Source: a virus
Virus record (IMG/VR): IMGVR_UViG_3300036670_000032
Location: 1 to 21,325 of that record
DNA length: 21,325 bases
Strand: one strand, 5' to 3'
Part shown: positions 1-5,829 of the stretch, piece after piece
Numbering within the stretch: the stretch's first letter is position 1
Layout: each line of letters begins with the position of its first letter
Position numbers and translations under genes: made by a program
Notes under the pieces: generated by a model
Databases searched by the model: none
The model's input: only the letters and a program-made list of their open reading frames with translations
Told to the model about the DNA's origin: nothing

Positions 1-798
1 GTCAAGTGTTCCGGCAGTTGGATAGTGCCGAACTCTTAGAAAACTCCATTTTCCTACAATGTTCTTGTACTTGTCTGTAGTAGGATCAAATGCAACTCCA
101 ATGTCTGTCCATAATAGATCGTTTGGGGTACCGCCTTCGGCTAAGCTGCCCTGTACAATAGCTGTGCCTACGTAATCTGCTGATGCATAGAATTGTAACG
201 TATGTAGACTAGATGCAGTATCGTAGTTTTTAGTATCGATGATGCTCGAGGTAATATAAACAGGCTCAGTGTTACCAGTGGTCGCTGGATTGATACGAGC
301 AAACTTATTAATTTTTAAAGTCTCTGCAATATCCCCAAACACATCACCACTAACTTCTAGAGTAGCAATAACTCCATACTGGCTATCGATATACATAGGA
401 GTTCGGGCGGTTACGTAATAATCTGTAGAGTCTACAGTTTCTCTAACTTCTTGTGTAATAGTAAAGTTGTAGAATCCAGATTCAAGTGATAATGTTTCTG
501 CTTCAGTAATAACAACATAAACTTTACCTTTGGCAGCATCAACTACTATACAGTCCTTAGCTAATATTAAATCTTTGGTGTCTCTAGTAACTAGGTTAAA
601 TACCAATGTTGACCCAGTTATGTTTGCAGACTTTTCGTCGCTGTTGCGCACCTGTAAATCAATACGATTGTCAACACTACGAAATATTTTTAGATTGCGA
701 TTATACACTTGACGATACCTCTCTGTTTTCCATGAGGCTAGTGCATTTGTAAAGACATCTATCTTATTTGAATATAAATAAACTGAATTAAGTTGCAT
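1..798 (-). CDS. Probable virion structural protein, 5' part only (runs off the left edge)
   Basis: An uninterrupted minus-strand frame of 266 codons starts at the ATG at 796-798 (MQLNSVYLYSNKIDVF) and is still open at base 1. The translation is rich in Thr, Val, Ile and Tyr and looks beta-stranded. Residues about 60-125 carry a pattern of the type 'L.F.LVTRD...LI..D.V......G.VYV.IT....SLESGFY.FTI', which resembles the N-terminal domain of baseplate upper proteins and tail-fibre-associated proteins. No enzyme motif is visible. A late-promoter-like element lies just upstream (820-827) and the leader contains AAGGG. I infer a tail, baseplate or fibre component expressed late. The reading frame is secure, but the function rests only on composition and this weak resemblance. 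Confidence 0.75.
   Translation of the reverse strand, partial: MQLNSVYLYSNKIDVFTNALASWKTERYRQVYNRNLKIFRSVDNRIDLQVRNSDEKSANITGSTLVFNLVTRDTKDLILAKDCIVVDAAKGKVYVVITEAETLSLESGFYNFTITQEVRETVDSTDYYVTARTPMYIDSQYGVIATLEVSGDVFGDIAETLKINKFARINPATTGNTEPVYITSSIIDTKNYDTASSLHTLQFYASADYVGTAIVQGSLAEGGTPNDLLWTDIGVAFDPTTDKYKNIVGKWSFLRVRHYPTAGTLD
773..780 (+). promoter_or_regulatory. T4-type late promoter box (TATAAATA)
   Basis: Perfect match to the T4 late promoter core TATAAATA on the plus strand. Initiation would fall near 786, giving a leader of about 43 bases before the ATG at 829. The box lies inside codons 7-9 of the oppositely oriented gene that starts at 798. Confidence 0.65.
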
Positions 799-819
799 AC
801 ACTAGCGGACCCTTTATAA

Positions 820-827
820 TATTTAGC
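820..827 (-). promoter_or_regulatory. Possible late promoter box for the left-edge structural gene
   Basis: The minus strand reads GCTAAATATTAT, which keeps the TAAATA core and 9 of 13 positions of the extended T4 late consensus TATAAATACTATT. It lies 21 bases upstream of the ATG at 798, with AAGGG in the short leader. A transcript from here would overlap the 5' end of the plus-strand transcript from 773-780. Confidence 0.35.
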
Positions 828-828
828 A

Positions 829-1200
829 ATGAGAATAACAGAAAACTTACAAGAAAACTTCCCATTTATTAGTGTTATTAACCACGTCAATCAAGAGTAC
901 GTGGGTATTATTATTAATCAAGATGCACAAGTTACCAGTATGTACATTTATACTTCTATTAAGACGGAAGAAGAGCGGACTCAATTTTTAGAGCTAGGCG
1001 AAGCATGGTGGTGGGAGTCAAATCGTCAAATTCCTATTAATATTTTTCTGTTAAGAGAAATTGCAGGATTCCGATATATTATTAAAAACTTTTCAACTAA
1101 GGATGTAAAAGTTATGTTTGGCCCATGCACAAGCCTAAACAATATTATTGTAAAACGTATCAAACGTAAATCAATTACTCTAGTCAGAAAACCTACTTAA
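829..1200 (+). CDS. Conserved phage protein of unknown function (123 aa)
   Basis: A 123-residue protein on the plus strand, one of only two plus-strand stretches in the window. It is basic near its C-terminus (IVKRIKRKS) and has a Trp-rich segment EAWWWESNRQIPINIFL at about residues 63-79. It has no signal peptide or transmembrane helix. From memory it resembles a family of small proteins in marine T4-like phages that begin MRITENL, but no function is known to me. A perfect late promoter box precedes it at 773-780. No clear Shine-Dalgarno sequence is visible before the ATG. Its stop codon overlaps that of the convergent gene at 1197-1775 through a shared TTAA. Confidence 0.8.
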   Translation: MRITENLQENFPFISVINHVNQEYVGIIINQDAQVTSMYIYTSIKTEEERTQFLELGEAWWWESNRQIPINIFLLREIAGFRYIIKNFSTKDVKVMFGPCTSLNNIIVKRIKRKSITLVRKPT

Positions 1201-1775
1201 CTAAATCCGTAACTAATTCCTTCACAGATTAGATTCATCTGCACCACAATAGCAACAGCATATGCAGTGGCATGGGACTTCTTAAAGAAGTATTCATCGC
1301 CCGCTGGCTTTGTCCATACCTCGTTCATTACCGTAGTCCAATCTTTTCCAATTAGATAACGTTTCGCAGGCCGGATCATTGCCAAAATTGCCGCTAATTG
1401 TTCTATACTAGTTGGCTTCATTGATCTCAGAATAGAACCATGACCGTTTACATGAAACAGCAGATTACTGAAATCGTCCTGCTCTAGTAAGTCCCATAGT
1501 GGTTCGTTGTTCATTAATTCTACAAGATGAGTTTCATCTCTTACACCTTTGTAAATGCCAACATTAAGAAAGTCAATTTTAAAGTATCCTTCGTTATCTG
1601 CTTCATTATAAGGAACACTGCACAGTCCAGTAATTGCGTCAACTGGAACTTCGTGCATGTAAACCCCAGTGTTATGTTTAACTAGTTTGTTATTGTCAAC
1701 ACGACTAGCACCAACGTGCTTAAACAATGTTAATGCGTGTTCTCTATCTAAAAAGTCAATATCGATATCTGGCAT
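1197..1775 (-). CDS. Miniature DnaE-like protein (Pol III alpha palm-core homologue)
   Basis: This 192-residue protein carries the ordered signature blocks of bacterial DNA polymerase III alpha (DnaE) in very short form. PDIDIDF at residues 2-8 corresponds to the DnaE PDFDIDF motif, with Asp5 and Asp7 matching the first two catalytic aspartates. KHNTGVYM at 33-40 matches the 'HAAGVVI' block. GYFKIDFL at 63-70 matches 'KFDFLGL', so Asp68 is the third catalytic aspartate. FHVNGHGS and IRPAK (107-138) match 'FQLES.GM' and 'YRPGP'. FKKSHATAYA (164-173) matches 'FNKSHAAAYA'. DnaE is normally over 1000 residues; the PHP, most of the fingers, the beta-binding and OB regions are absent. From memory, similar short proteins occur in other marine T4-like phages. 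The match to DnaE motifs is strong; polymerase activity is unproven. Confidence 0.8.
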   Translation of the reverse strand: MPDIDIDFLDREHALTLFKHVGASRVDNNKLVKHNTGVYMHEVPVDAITGLCSVPYNEADNEGYFKIDFLNVGIYKGVRDETHLVELMNNEPLWDLLEQDDFSNLLFHVNGHGSILRSMKPTSIEQLAAILAMIRPAKRYLIGKDWTTVMNEVWTKPAGDEYFFKKSHATAYAVAIVVQMNLICEGISYGFS

Positions 1776-1784
1776 TTTTAATTC

Positions 1785-2450
1785 TCATCCTAACACATTT
1801 ATTTTAATATTTCCAGAAACACTTATTCTATATTCATCTGATGTATAGAACGGATAAACAATATGATTCAAACTAGAAGGAAACATCATAATAGTTCCTT
1901 CATAATTACTATCGACCGGAACTGGCATTTTGGTAATCTTGCCTAACGAATCTAGATAAACAAAGCAAAACTGAGAAGTGAATACTGATCCTCTATCAGT
2001 AGCGTTGCCCGACATAGCAGGAAAGTACTGCATCTCGTCTTCTAACTTATAAGGAATTTTAACCCAGATAACAAAACTTAATACAGATGGATGAGTGTGT
2101 AACGGATTAAATTCATATTTTTTCTGTTTGTTAACCCACAGTCTATCGAGTTGTAATTCATAATTATTGTTTTTAGTTACTTCCTCAAATTTATCAATGT
2201 ATCCAGGATGTGCAGCATGCCAAGCATTAGCTAATGCAATTATGTAACTAGACATTGTGTCATTAATATGATCTAATGAATATTCTTCTCGGATGTGGCC
2301 TGACAGTCTTAGATTGTAAGTTTCAGAGTCTTCAGTTAAATTATCTATAGAAGTTTTTAGAAACTGGAAAAGATCGTCCGGAAGTGTTGATTCTAAAACT
2401 CCTATGTTTGTAAAACTTCTAAGCGTTGCTGTTGTATTTTTCTCAGACAT
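1785..2450 (-). CDS. 2OG-Fe(II) oxygenase-like protein (phage prolyl-hydroxylase type)
   Basis: A 221-residue protein with the layout of phage 2-oxoglutarate/iron oxygenases. NPLHTHPSVLSFVIWVKIP at residues 115-133 holds candidate metal ligands His118 and His120. PSSLNHIVYPFYTSDEYRIS at 191-210 supplies the distal His196 and Arg208, the latter expected to bind the 2-oxoglutarate carboxylate. The textbook ligand set is HxD...H; here the second position is His, as I recall for other phage members with an 'H.H....S.V.Y' pattern. The family hydroxylates proteins or small molecules, but the substrate here is unknown. It lies nine bases upstream of the mini-DnaE gene in the same direction, with no recognisable Shine-Dalgarno before its ATG. 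Confidence 0.7.
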   Translation of the reverse strand: MSEKNTTATLRSFTNIGVLESTLPDDLFQFLKTSIDNLTEDSETYNLRLSGHIREEYSLDHINDTMSSYIIALANAWHAAHPGYIDKFEEVTKNNNYELQLDRLWVNKQKKYEFNPLHTHPSVLSFVIWVKIPYKLEDEMQYFPAMSGNATDRGSVFTSQFCFVYLDSLGKITKMPVPVDSNYEGTIMMFPSSLNHIVYPFYTSDEYRISVSGNIKINVLG

Positions 2451-2481
2451 TTAATTTACTATAGTGTTGTTATTCTATTAT

Positions 2482-2706
2482 TCATTGTATTCTTGTTGTT
2501 TCGAATAAAAGTAAAGGTAATGTTTCTGCTAGGAACTGTGCGTATTCCTCAGCATCCTCGCTGTCAGCAAAGCCAGAAAACTTTACAAAAACTTCGTTAG
2601 TATCTTCAGTTACTACAACTTCAACATCAATGTCGTCATCTGAAATAAAAGTTTCGTTTTCAGCTAACTCTATTTCTTTAATTTCTTCTTCAGGTCGTTT
2701 TGCCAT
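2482..2706 (-). CDS. Small acidic protein of unknown function (74 aa)
   Basis: A 74-residue, strongly acidic protein. Residues 1-37 are rich in Glu and Asp. The rest, from FVKFSGFADSEDAEEYAQFL onward, is likely one strand plus an amphipathic helix, ending in a hydrophobic LPLLLFE. Its ATG overlaps the stop of the zinc-finger gene by one base (TAATG), so the two are translationally coupled. From memory it resembles a small conserved protein of marine T4-like phages without assigned function. The hydrophobic C-terminus on an acidic body loosely recalls clamp-binding tails of T4 transcription factors, but I see no real motif for that. Confidence 0.7.
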   Translation of the reverse strand: MAKRPEEEIKEIELAENETFISDDDIDVEVVVTEDTNEVFVKFSGFADSEDAEEYAQFLAETLPLLLFETTRIQ

Positions 2707-3389
2707 TATAATATCTTCGCCTCCTTGATAACGTCTTTAACTAATTCTGTATCTGCTGGTAGAGATTTAAAACGTCTCATCCAAAACTGCGGATCGATAA
2801 CTGGCCCTACAATTGCCAGTTGCTCATCATTCATGCCTTTCAGCATCTCTTTACCAGCTTTGGTATTTAATATAATCCAAGGACTGACCAGTCCTTCTTT
2901 GATATCATGCGTAGCTCTATTTAAATTGACATAGGCAAAGTAATGCTCCCACTGTGATTTATTATCATCAGCCCAATCCATCATAGTTTTTATAGTACGC
3001 TGAATTGCACCATCGGCTGGCTCAATCTTAATAAGCTCGCTAATATATTTGTCATACAATTCGTCTCTACACCAGTGATCCAGTTTAACTCCGCTCTTGA
3101 TAACAAAGTCAACAAACCGTTCTGGATAGATAGGAGCAGTATTAACAGTGAAGCTGCCAAACTTTACAAAGGCTGTATAGAAACTACTTGATGCGAATTC
3201 ATCAAATGTCTTTGCCTGCTTTGCTTTTTGCGTAAGCTCGTAGAAACGTTGGAATGTTAACAACCCCATCTGAACATGTTTCTCGCCCTTGCTTAAATGC
3301 CTACGTTTTTGTTCGCAGATGTGAACTACCAAAGTCTTTTCTTTAGCAAATAGTTTTTCACAATGTTCGCACTTAAAATTTAATTGCAT
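2706..3389 (-). CDS. Zinc-finger-containing conserved phage protein
   Basis: From the ATG at 3389 (MQLNFKCEHCEK) this is a 227-residue protein. Its N-terminus has a C2H2-like finger: Cys-x2-Cys, twelve residues, His, and then either a nearby Cys or a His eight residues on (CEHCEK...VVHICEQKRRH). The remainder is helical with Trp/Tyr-rich blocks such as SSFYTAFVKFGSF, ERFVDFVIKSGVKLDHWC and DPQFWMRRF. The frame extends upstream to 3422, but that would add an 11-residue tail before the finger. The 3389 start is preceded by a purine run (AAGAAAGAAA) and gives a 17-base overlap with the upstream gene. I recall the same finger-plus-body layout in other T4-like phages, always without function. Nucleic-acid binding is a guess from the finger. 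Confidence 0.75.
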   Translation of the reverse strand: MQLNFKCEHCEKLFAKEKTLVVHICEQKRRHLSKGEKHVQMGLLTFQRFYELTQKAKQAKTFDEFASSSFYTAFVKFGSFTVNTAPIYPERFVDFVIKSGVKLDHWCRDELYDKYISELIKIEPADGAIQRTIKTMMDWADDNKSQWEHYFAYVNLNRATHDIKEGLVSPWIILNTKAGKEMLKGMNDEQLAIVGPVIDPQFWMRRFKSLPADTELVKDVIKEAKIL

Positions 3390-3852
3390 TGATTTCTTTC
3401 TTATCCCAACCAAGTTTCTCACAGTATGCTTTTACTTCTTTATCGGTTGTAATTATACACATAGTTTCAACGTCCGACATTTTCATATCGGGAAACAGTT
3501 CCGCTAAGAACGCTACTTTTTTATTCTTCTGCTTCTTTAACGGAATCCATTCGTGGAACTGTTTCTTCTTGCTTTCATGACTACACAAACATAAAGTCTG
3601 CCATACTAACTTAGGATGCTTCTGGATGTCATTCCAATTCTTATTGTAGAATTCATTGACAGTCAATACAAAATGTTCTTGTAGCTCTCTGTTATTGCTC
3701 TTAACACTGCTGATATATCTAGTAAGATTGAAGAAGTCGCCTTTAATTTCTTTTTTGCCTTCATCAGTAGCAGCGTCCCACAATTCTTTGATACCGAGAT
3801 CAACAGCAGGAATCATGTCATTAAAAAGATCTACGTGTTTATTTTTGCCCAT
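3373..3852 (-). CDS. Hypothetical protein (159 aa)
   Basis: A 159-residue, Lys-rich, probably all-helical protein (MGKNKHVDLFNDMIPAVDLG). It has several conserved-looking Trp positions (ELWDAAT, KNWNDI, LVWQTL, HEWIPL) and a Cys/His cluster LCLCSHESKKKQFHEW around residues 87-102. It has no signal peptide, membrane segment or catalytic motif I can name. The position, between a small conserved protein and the zinc-finger protein in an unbroken minus-strand set, suggests an early or middle DNA-metabolism gene. I considered a diverged clamp-loader small subunit (T4 gp62-like) because of the size and helix content, but there is no motif to support it. Confidence 0.65.
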   Translation of the reverse strand: MGKNKHVDLFNDMIPAVDLGIKELWDAATDEGKKEIKGDFFNLTRYISSVKSNNRELQEHFVLTVNEFYNKNWNDIQKHPKLVWQTLCLCSHESKKKQFHEWIPLKKQKNKKVAFLAELFPDMKMSDVETMCIITTDKEVKAYCEKLGWDKKEINAIKF

Positions 3853-4126
3853 CGTCTTTACTCAAGTGATATATTAGTATAGCATGGTCTAATGCTGCCT
3901 GTAAAGCTGTATTTGTCTTTGCTTCTCTCCGAATGCTGCCCCAAAGTTTATCTTCTCGTATGTGATCAATTAGCGGGCGTCCGTCACTTGTTCGAGGATC
4001 AGGAGTTCTTCCCATTTCGTATTTGTATCCAACTAATGTACGATCTGTTTCGCCGAACTCGCGAGCATATATTTCCTCACCATTACGCTCGTAGATATAT
4101 GTTGCTCCAGGTTTAAGACTTCCCAT
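3839..4126 (-). CDS. Conserved phage protein of unknown function (95 aa)
   Basis: From the ATG at 4126 (MGSLKPGATYIYERNG) this encodes 95 residues. That start has AGGA ten bases upstream. An earlier in-frame ATG at 4135 lies only one base from the same AGGA and is less likely. The N-terminal half reads as beta strands (GATYIYERNGEEIYAREFG). The C-terminal half holds a helix, ALQAALDHAILIYHLS. The middle contains GRTPDPRTSDGRPLIDHIREDKLW cut into two motifs, DPRTSDGRPL and IREDKLWG. From memory, small proteins of this kind occur in many marine T4-like phages with no assigned role. It overlaps the end of the cupin gene by 14 bases and the next gene by 14 bases. Confidence 0.72.
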   Translation of the reverse strand: MGSLKPGATYIYERNGEEIYAREFGETDRTLVGYKYEMGRTPDPRTSDGRPLIDHIREDKLWGSIRREAKTNTALQAALDHAILIYHLSKDDGQK

Positions 4127-4475
4127 CTTTTGCATGTCCTACTGTTTCGCGCTCGATATCGGCATGATCAAACTCTGCCCAATATAATTCAAAGGCAATG
4201 CAATCAGTGACAGCTTCAAATTGATGATATTCACCTGGAGCAACTTTGGTATATTGGCCGGCAGTTAATACTGTTTCGTCAATTAGATCGTAGTTGTTCT
4301 TCCACACTCGAATAATCATTTCACCTGACTCTACAAAGAAGCCATTCCATTTGTATTTGTGTCGATGCTTTGAGCATACGCCGCCCGACACCGCTTCAAT
4401 ACGGTGAAATTCTAATACACCGTTTGCTTCAAGGAGTTCAGTGGCCCCCCATACTTTACCAGCGCGAATTCCCAT
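4113..4475 (-). CDS. Single-domain cupin protein (sugar isomerase-like)
   Basis: A 120-residue protein that is essentially one cupin barrel. CSKHRHKYKWNGFFV (residues 34-48) is cupin motif 1 with His37 and His39 as metal ligands. LTAGQYTKVAPGEYHQFEA (70-88) is motif 2 with His84. The lead-in RAGKVWGATELL is typical of cupins related to mannose-6-phosphate isomerase and sugar-nucleotide enzymes. It probably binds a metal and a sugar-phosphate or similar small ligand; the reaction is not determinable. Translation starts at the TAATG overlap with the GIY-YIG endonuclease gene. The AAGGAG ribosome binding site is encoded inside the last codons of that endonuclease (Cys-Lys-Glu-Lys-Lys). A relic of an older start for this gene lies upstream of the endonuclease (5091-5111). 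Confidence 0.82.
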   Translation of the reverse strand: MGIRAGKVWGATELLEANGVLEFHRIEAVSGGVCSKHRHKYKWNGFFVESGEMIIRVWKNNYDLIDETVLTAGQYTKVAPGEYHQFEAVTDCIAFELYWAEFDHADIERETVGHAKDGKS

Positions 4476-5062
4476 TATTTTTTCTCCTTACAACTATTAA
4501 AATGCCATCTAGTCATAGACGGTTTACCTCCTTTTTTATTACAATGAGGACAACTAATTTGTTCTTTTTTGTCTCCGACAATTCCTTTATTCCACGGAAT
4601 GTTTCTATCAGCAAAAGAGTGAACTTGTACTGTTTTATATTTTTTAGGCTTATTATAGTGCCCGTGTTGCTCGCCACCTATTTGTGTTTTACCTAATCGA
4701 AATCCTATAGGACAATCTTCTGCTAAAGTATTTTTCTTACCATTAGTAAACCAATGTTTTCCGTTATGGTTCGGTGGCATGCCACCACCTTCTAATATAT
4801 TCCAACCTGTTTCTTTAGTAGGTCTCAGCTCAACTTCTTTGGCAATACATTCTTCCTCAGTGCCTTCAAATATAATATCTACTTCTAAATCTTTATATAA
4901 GTTGTAAGCATTTTGTAAATGTGGATTAGGATGAGACTTATTTTGTAATTTATTAAAATGACCCCAGATTCTATTGCCACGTCCTTCGGTTACAGTTATG
5001 CCAATATATCCTTGAGTCATTATATCATTATGTTCTTTATTTTTTATCCAGTATACTTTCAT
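4475..5062 (-). CDS. Freestanding GIY-YIG homing endonuclease (Seg-like)
   Basis: From the ATG at 5062 (MKVYWIKNKEHND) this encodes 195 residues. The N-terminal catalytic domain shows the GIY-equivalent VYW, the GYIGIT motif, an RIWGHF block that may supply the catalytic Arg, and the Glu-containing LRPTKETGWNILEGG block. The C-terminus (CPHCNKKGGKPSMTRWHFNSC) is the zinc finger of Seg-type endonucleases, expected to help bind DNA. An alternative ATG at 5077 (MLNTF before MKVYW) has a good AGGA ribosome site five bases upstream and may be used instead. A late-promoter-like motif ends five bases before the 5062 ATG. It sits between the 71-aa gene with its cupin relic (5091-5111) and the intact cupin gene, whose start it overlaps by one base. 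Confidence 0.88.
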   Translation of the reverse strand: MKVYWIKNKEHNDIMTQGYIGITVTEGRGNRIWGHFNKLQNKSHPNPHLQNAYNLYKDLEVDIIFEGTEEECIAKEVELRPTKETGWNILEGGGMPPNHNGKHWFTNGKKNTLAEDCPIGFRLGKTQIGGEQHGHYNKPKKYKTVQVHSFADRNIPWNKGIVGDKKEQISCPHCNKKGGKPSMTRWHFNSCKEKK

Positions 5063-5077
5063 AAAAGTATTTAGCAT
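5062..5077 (-). promoter_or_regulatory. Late-promoter-like motif at the start of the GIY-YIG gene
   Basis: The minus strand reads GCTAAATACTTTTATG across the endonuclease start, 10 of 13 positions of the extended late consensus TATAAATACTATT. Transcription would begin at or next to the ATG at 5062. The same motif, with one G for T and one upstream difference, precedes the HNH gene. Confidence 0.5.
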
Positions 5078-5090
5078 TTTTCCTGCTTTT

Positions 5091-5111
5091 ATAAACCTTG
5101 CCTGCTTTCAT
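5091..5111 (-). pseudogene. Relic of the cupin gene 5' end, upstream of the GIY-YIG gene
   Basis: A well-formed start (AAGGAG, six bases, ATG at 5111, overlapping the stop of the preceding gene as ATGA) opens a frame reading M-K-A-G-K-V-Y. It then leaves cupin-like sequence and stops at 5037. The intact cupin starts M-G-I-R-A-G-K-V-W. The shared A-G-K-V is spelled GCA GGC AAG GTT here and GCT GGT AAA GTA in the intact gene. I infer this is the original cupin start cut off by insertion of the endonuclease gene. Confidence 0.6.
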
Positions 5112-5323
5112 TTTGTTCTCCTTAATTCATATAATAAAAATTCTGCCGGGTCACACCAATACGTTTCATATATCGCATCGCCAGGGCCAGTTAGTATTGT
5201 ATATATTACTCGACACCGTTTAAGCCATAATTTCTTTCCACTGAGATAACACCGTCTAGGAAGCAGTGATGTTTTTACTTCGCTAGATATTCTCCGGTGA
5301 TCAACCATACATGATTGAGGCAT
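5108..5323 (-). CDS. Small basic protein of unknown function (71 aa)
   Basis: A 71-residue, Arg/Lys-rich protein with four Cys (Cys5, Cys25, Cys37, Cys57). Its core, RCYLSGKKLWLKRCRVIYTILTGPGD, is split here as RCYLSGKKLW and LTGPGDAIYETYW. It ends WCDPAEFLLYELRR. From memory, this layout (a Cys-x-x-SGK/LW strand pair, a TGPGD turn, then a Trp-rich helix) appears in many tailed phages as an unassigned small protein. Its ATG overlaps the previous gene's stop by one base (TAATG), so the two are probably coupled. It stops in an ATGA overlap with the cupin relic, which shows the original operon order was this gene followed directly by the cupin gene. Confidence 0.72.
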   Translation of the reverse strand: MPQSCMVDHRRISSEVKTSLLPRRCYLSGKKLWLKRCRVIYTILTGPGDAIYETYWCDPAEFLLYELRRTK

Positions 5324-5829
5324 TAAATCACCTTATCTAGTTGTACAATTTCACTTTGCCTTGATATTTCTTTAACAAAATAAACACAAGGAGGGCTTGG
5401 ACCGTCATGCAATGGAACAGTAAGCAAGTGTCCGTTTTTCATTTTAGGGAAATACCATTTTACGTCTTGATAGATATTTACAATCTCAATCGGCATAAAC
5501 TCTGCTCTAAATCCGTTTATCGGATTAAAACACAATGCATCAAATCCACGTTCGTTAATGCTAGTCAATGGCAATACTTCTGGATCAAGCCCACATTCTT
5601 TATCGCCAACTACCATGCACCAATCTAAAGGCATTTGAATTTCGTGTCCGCCAATATTTAACAAAATAGCCGGACTATTAAAAGATTCTAAAAAGATCAG
5701 TGGCATGAAAAAGAAGTCAGGATCGTTAGGATTAGAATTATCTAATACTGAAAATCTAGTATCTTCATCTACCTCATCTGGTAAGTCGTTAAGGTCAAAT
5801 GACCTATTGTTTAGTGTTAAAATTCTCAT
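5323..5829 (-). CDS. Conserved marine T4-like phage protein next to uvsW (168 aa)
   Basis: A 168-residue acidic protein rich in Pro and aromatic residues. It contains FFFMPLIFLESFNSPAILL, IQMPLDWCMVVGDKECG, and LPLTSINERGFDALCFNP. Its C-terminal half reads IYQDVKWYFPKMKNG and SPPCVYFVKEISRQSE. It looks like a compact beta-rich fold with no catalytic motif I can name. The start forms an ATGA overlap with the uvsW stop, so it is co-translated with the helicase. I recall a similar protein directly downstream of uvsW in other marine T4-like phages, always unannotated. The linkage suggests a role in recombination or replication, but this is only context. Confidence 0.78.
   Translation of the reverse strand: MRILTLNNRSFDLNDLPDEVDEDTRFSVLDNSNPNDPDFFFMPLIFLESFNSPAILLNIGGHEIQMPLDWCMVVGDKECGLDPEVLPLTSINERGFDALCFNPINGFRAEFMPIEIVNIYQDVKWYFPKMKNGHLLTVPLHDGPSPPCVYFVKEISRQSEIVQLDKVI

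Noticed and set aside
946-953. Minus-strand TATAAATG as a late promoter (also near 8015-8022)
   Set aside because: Both lie inside coding sequence, end in G instead of A, and have no gene start nearby in the right direction.
2482-2706. gp33-type late transcription co-activator
   Set aside because: Acidic and short with a hydrophobic C-terminus, but the sequence lacks the helical pattern I associate with phage gp33 proteins.
3373-3852. Diverged clamp-loader small subunit (gp62)
   Set aside because: Size and helix content fit loosely, but no specific motif or gp44/regA neighbours are present.
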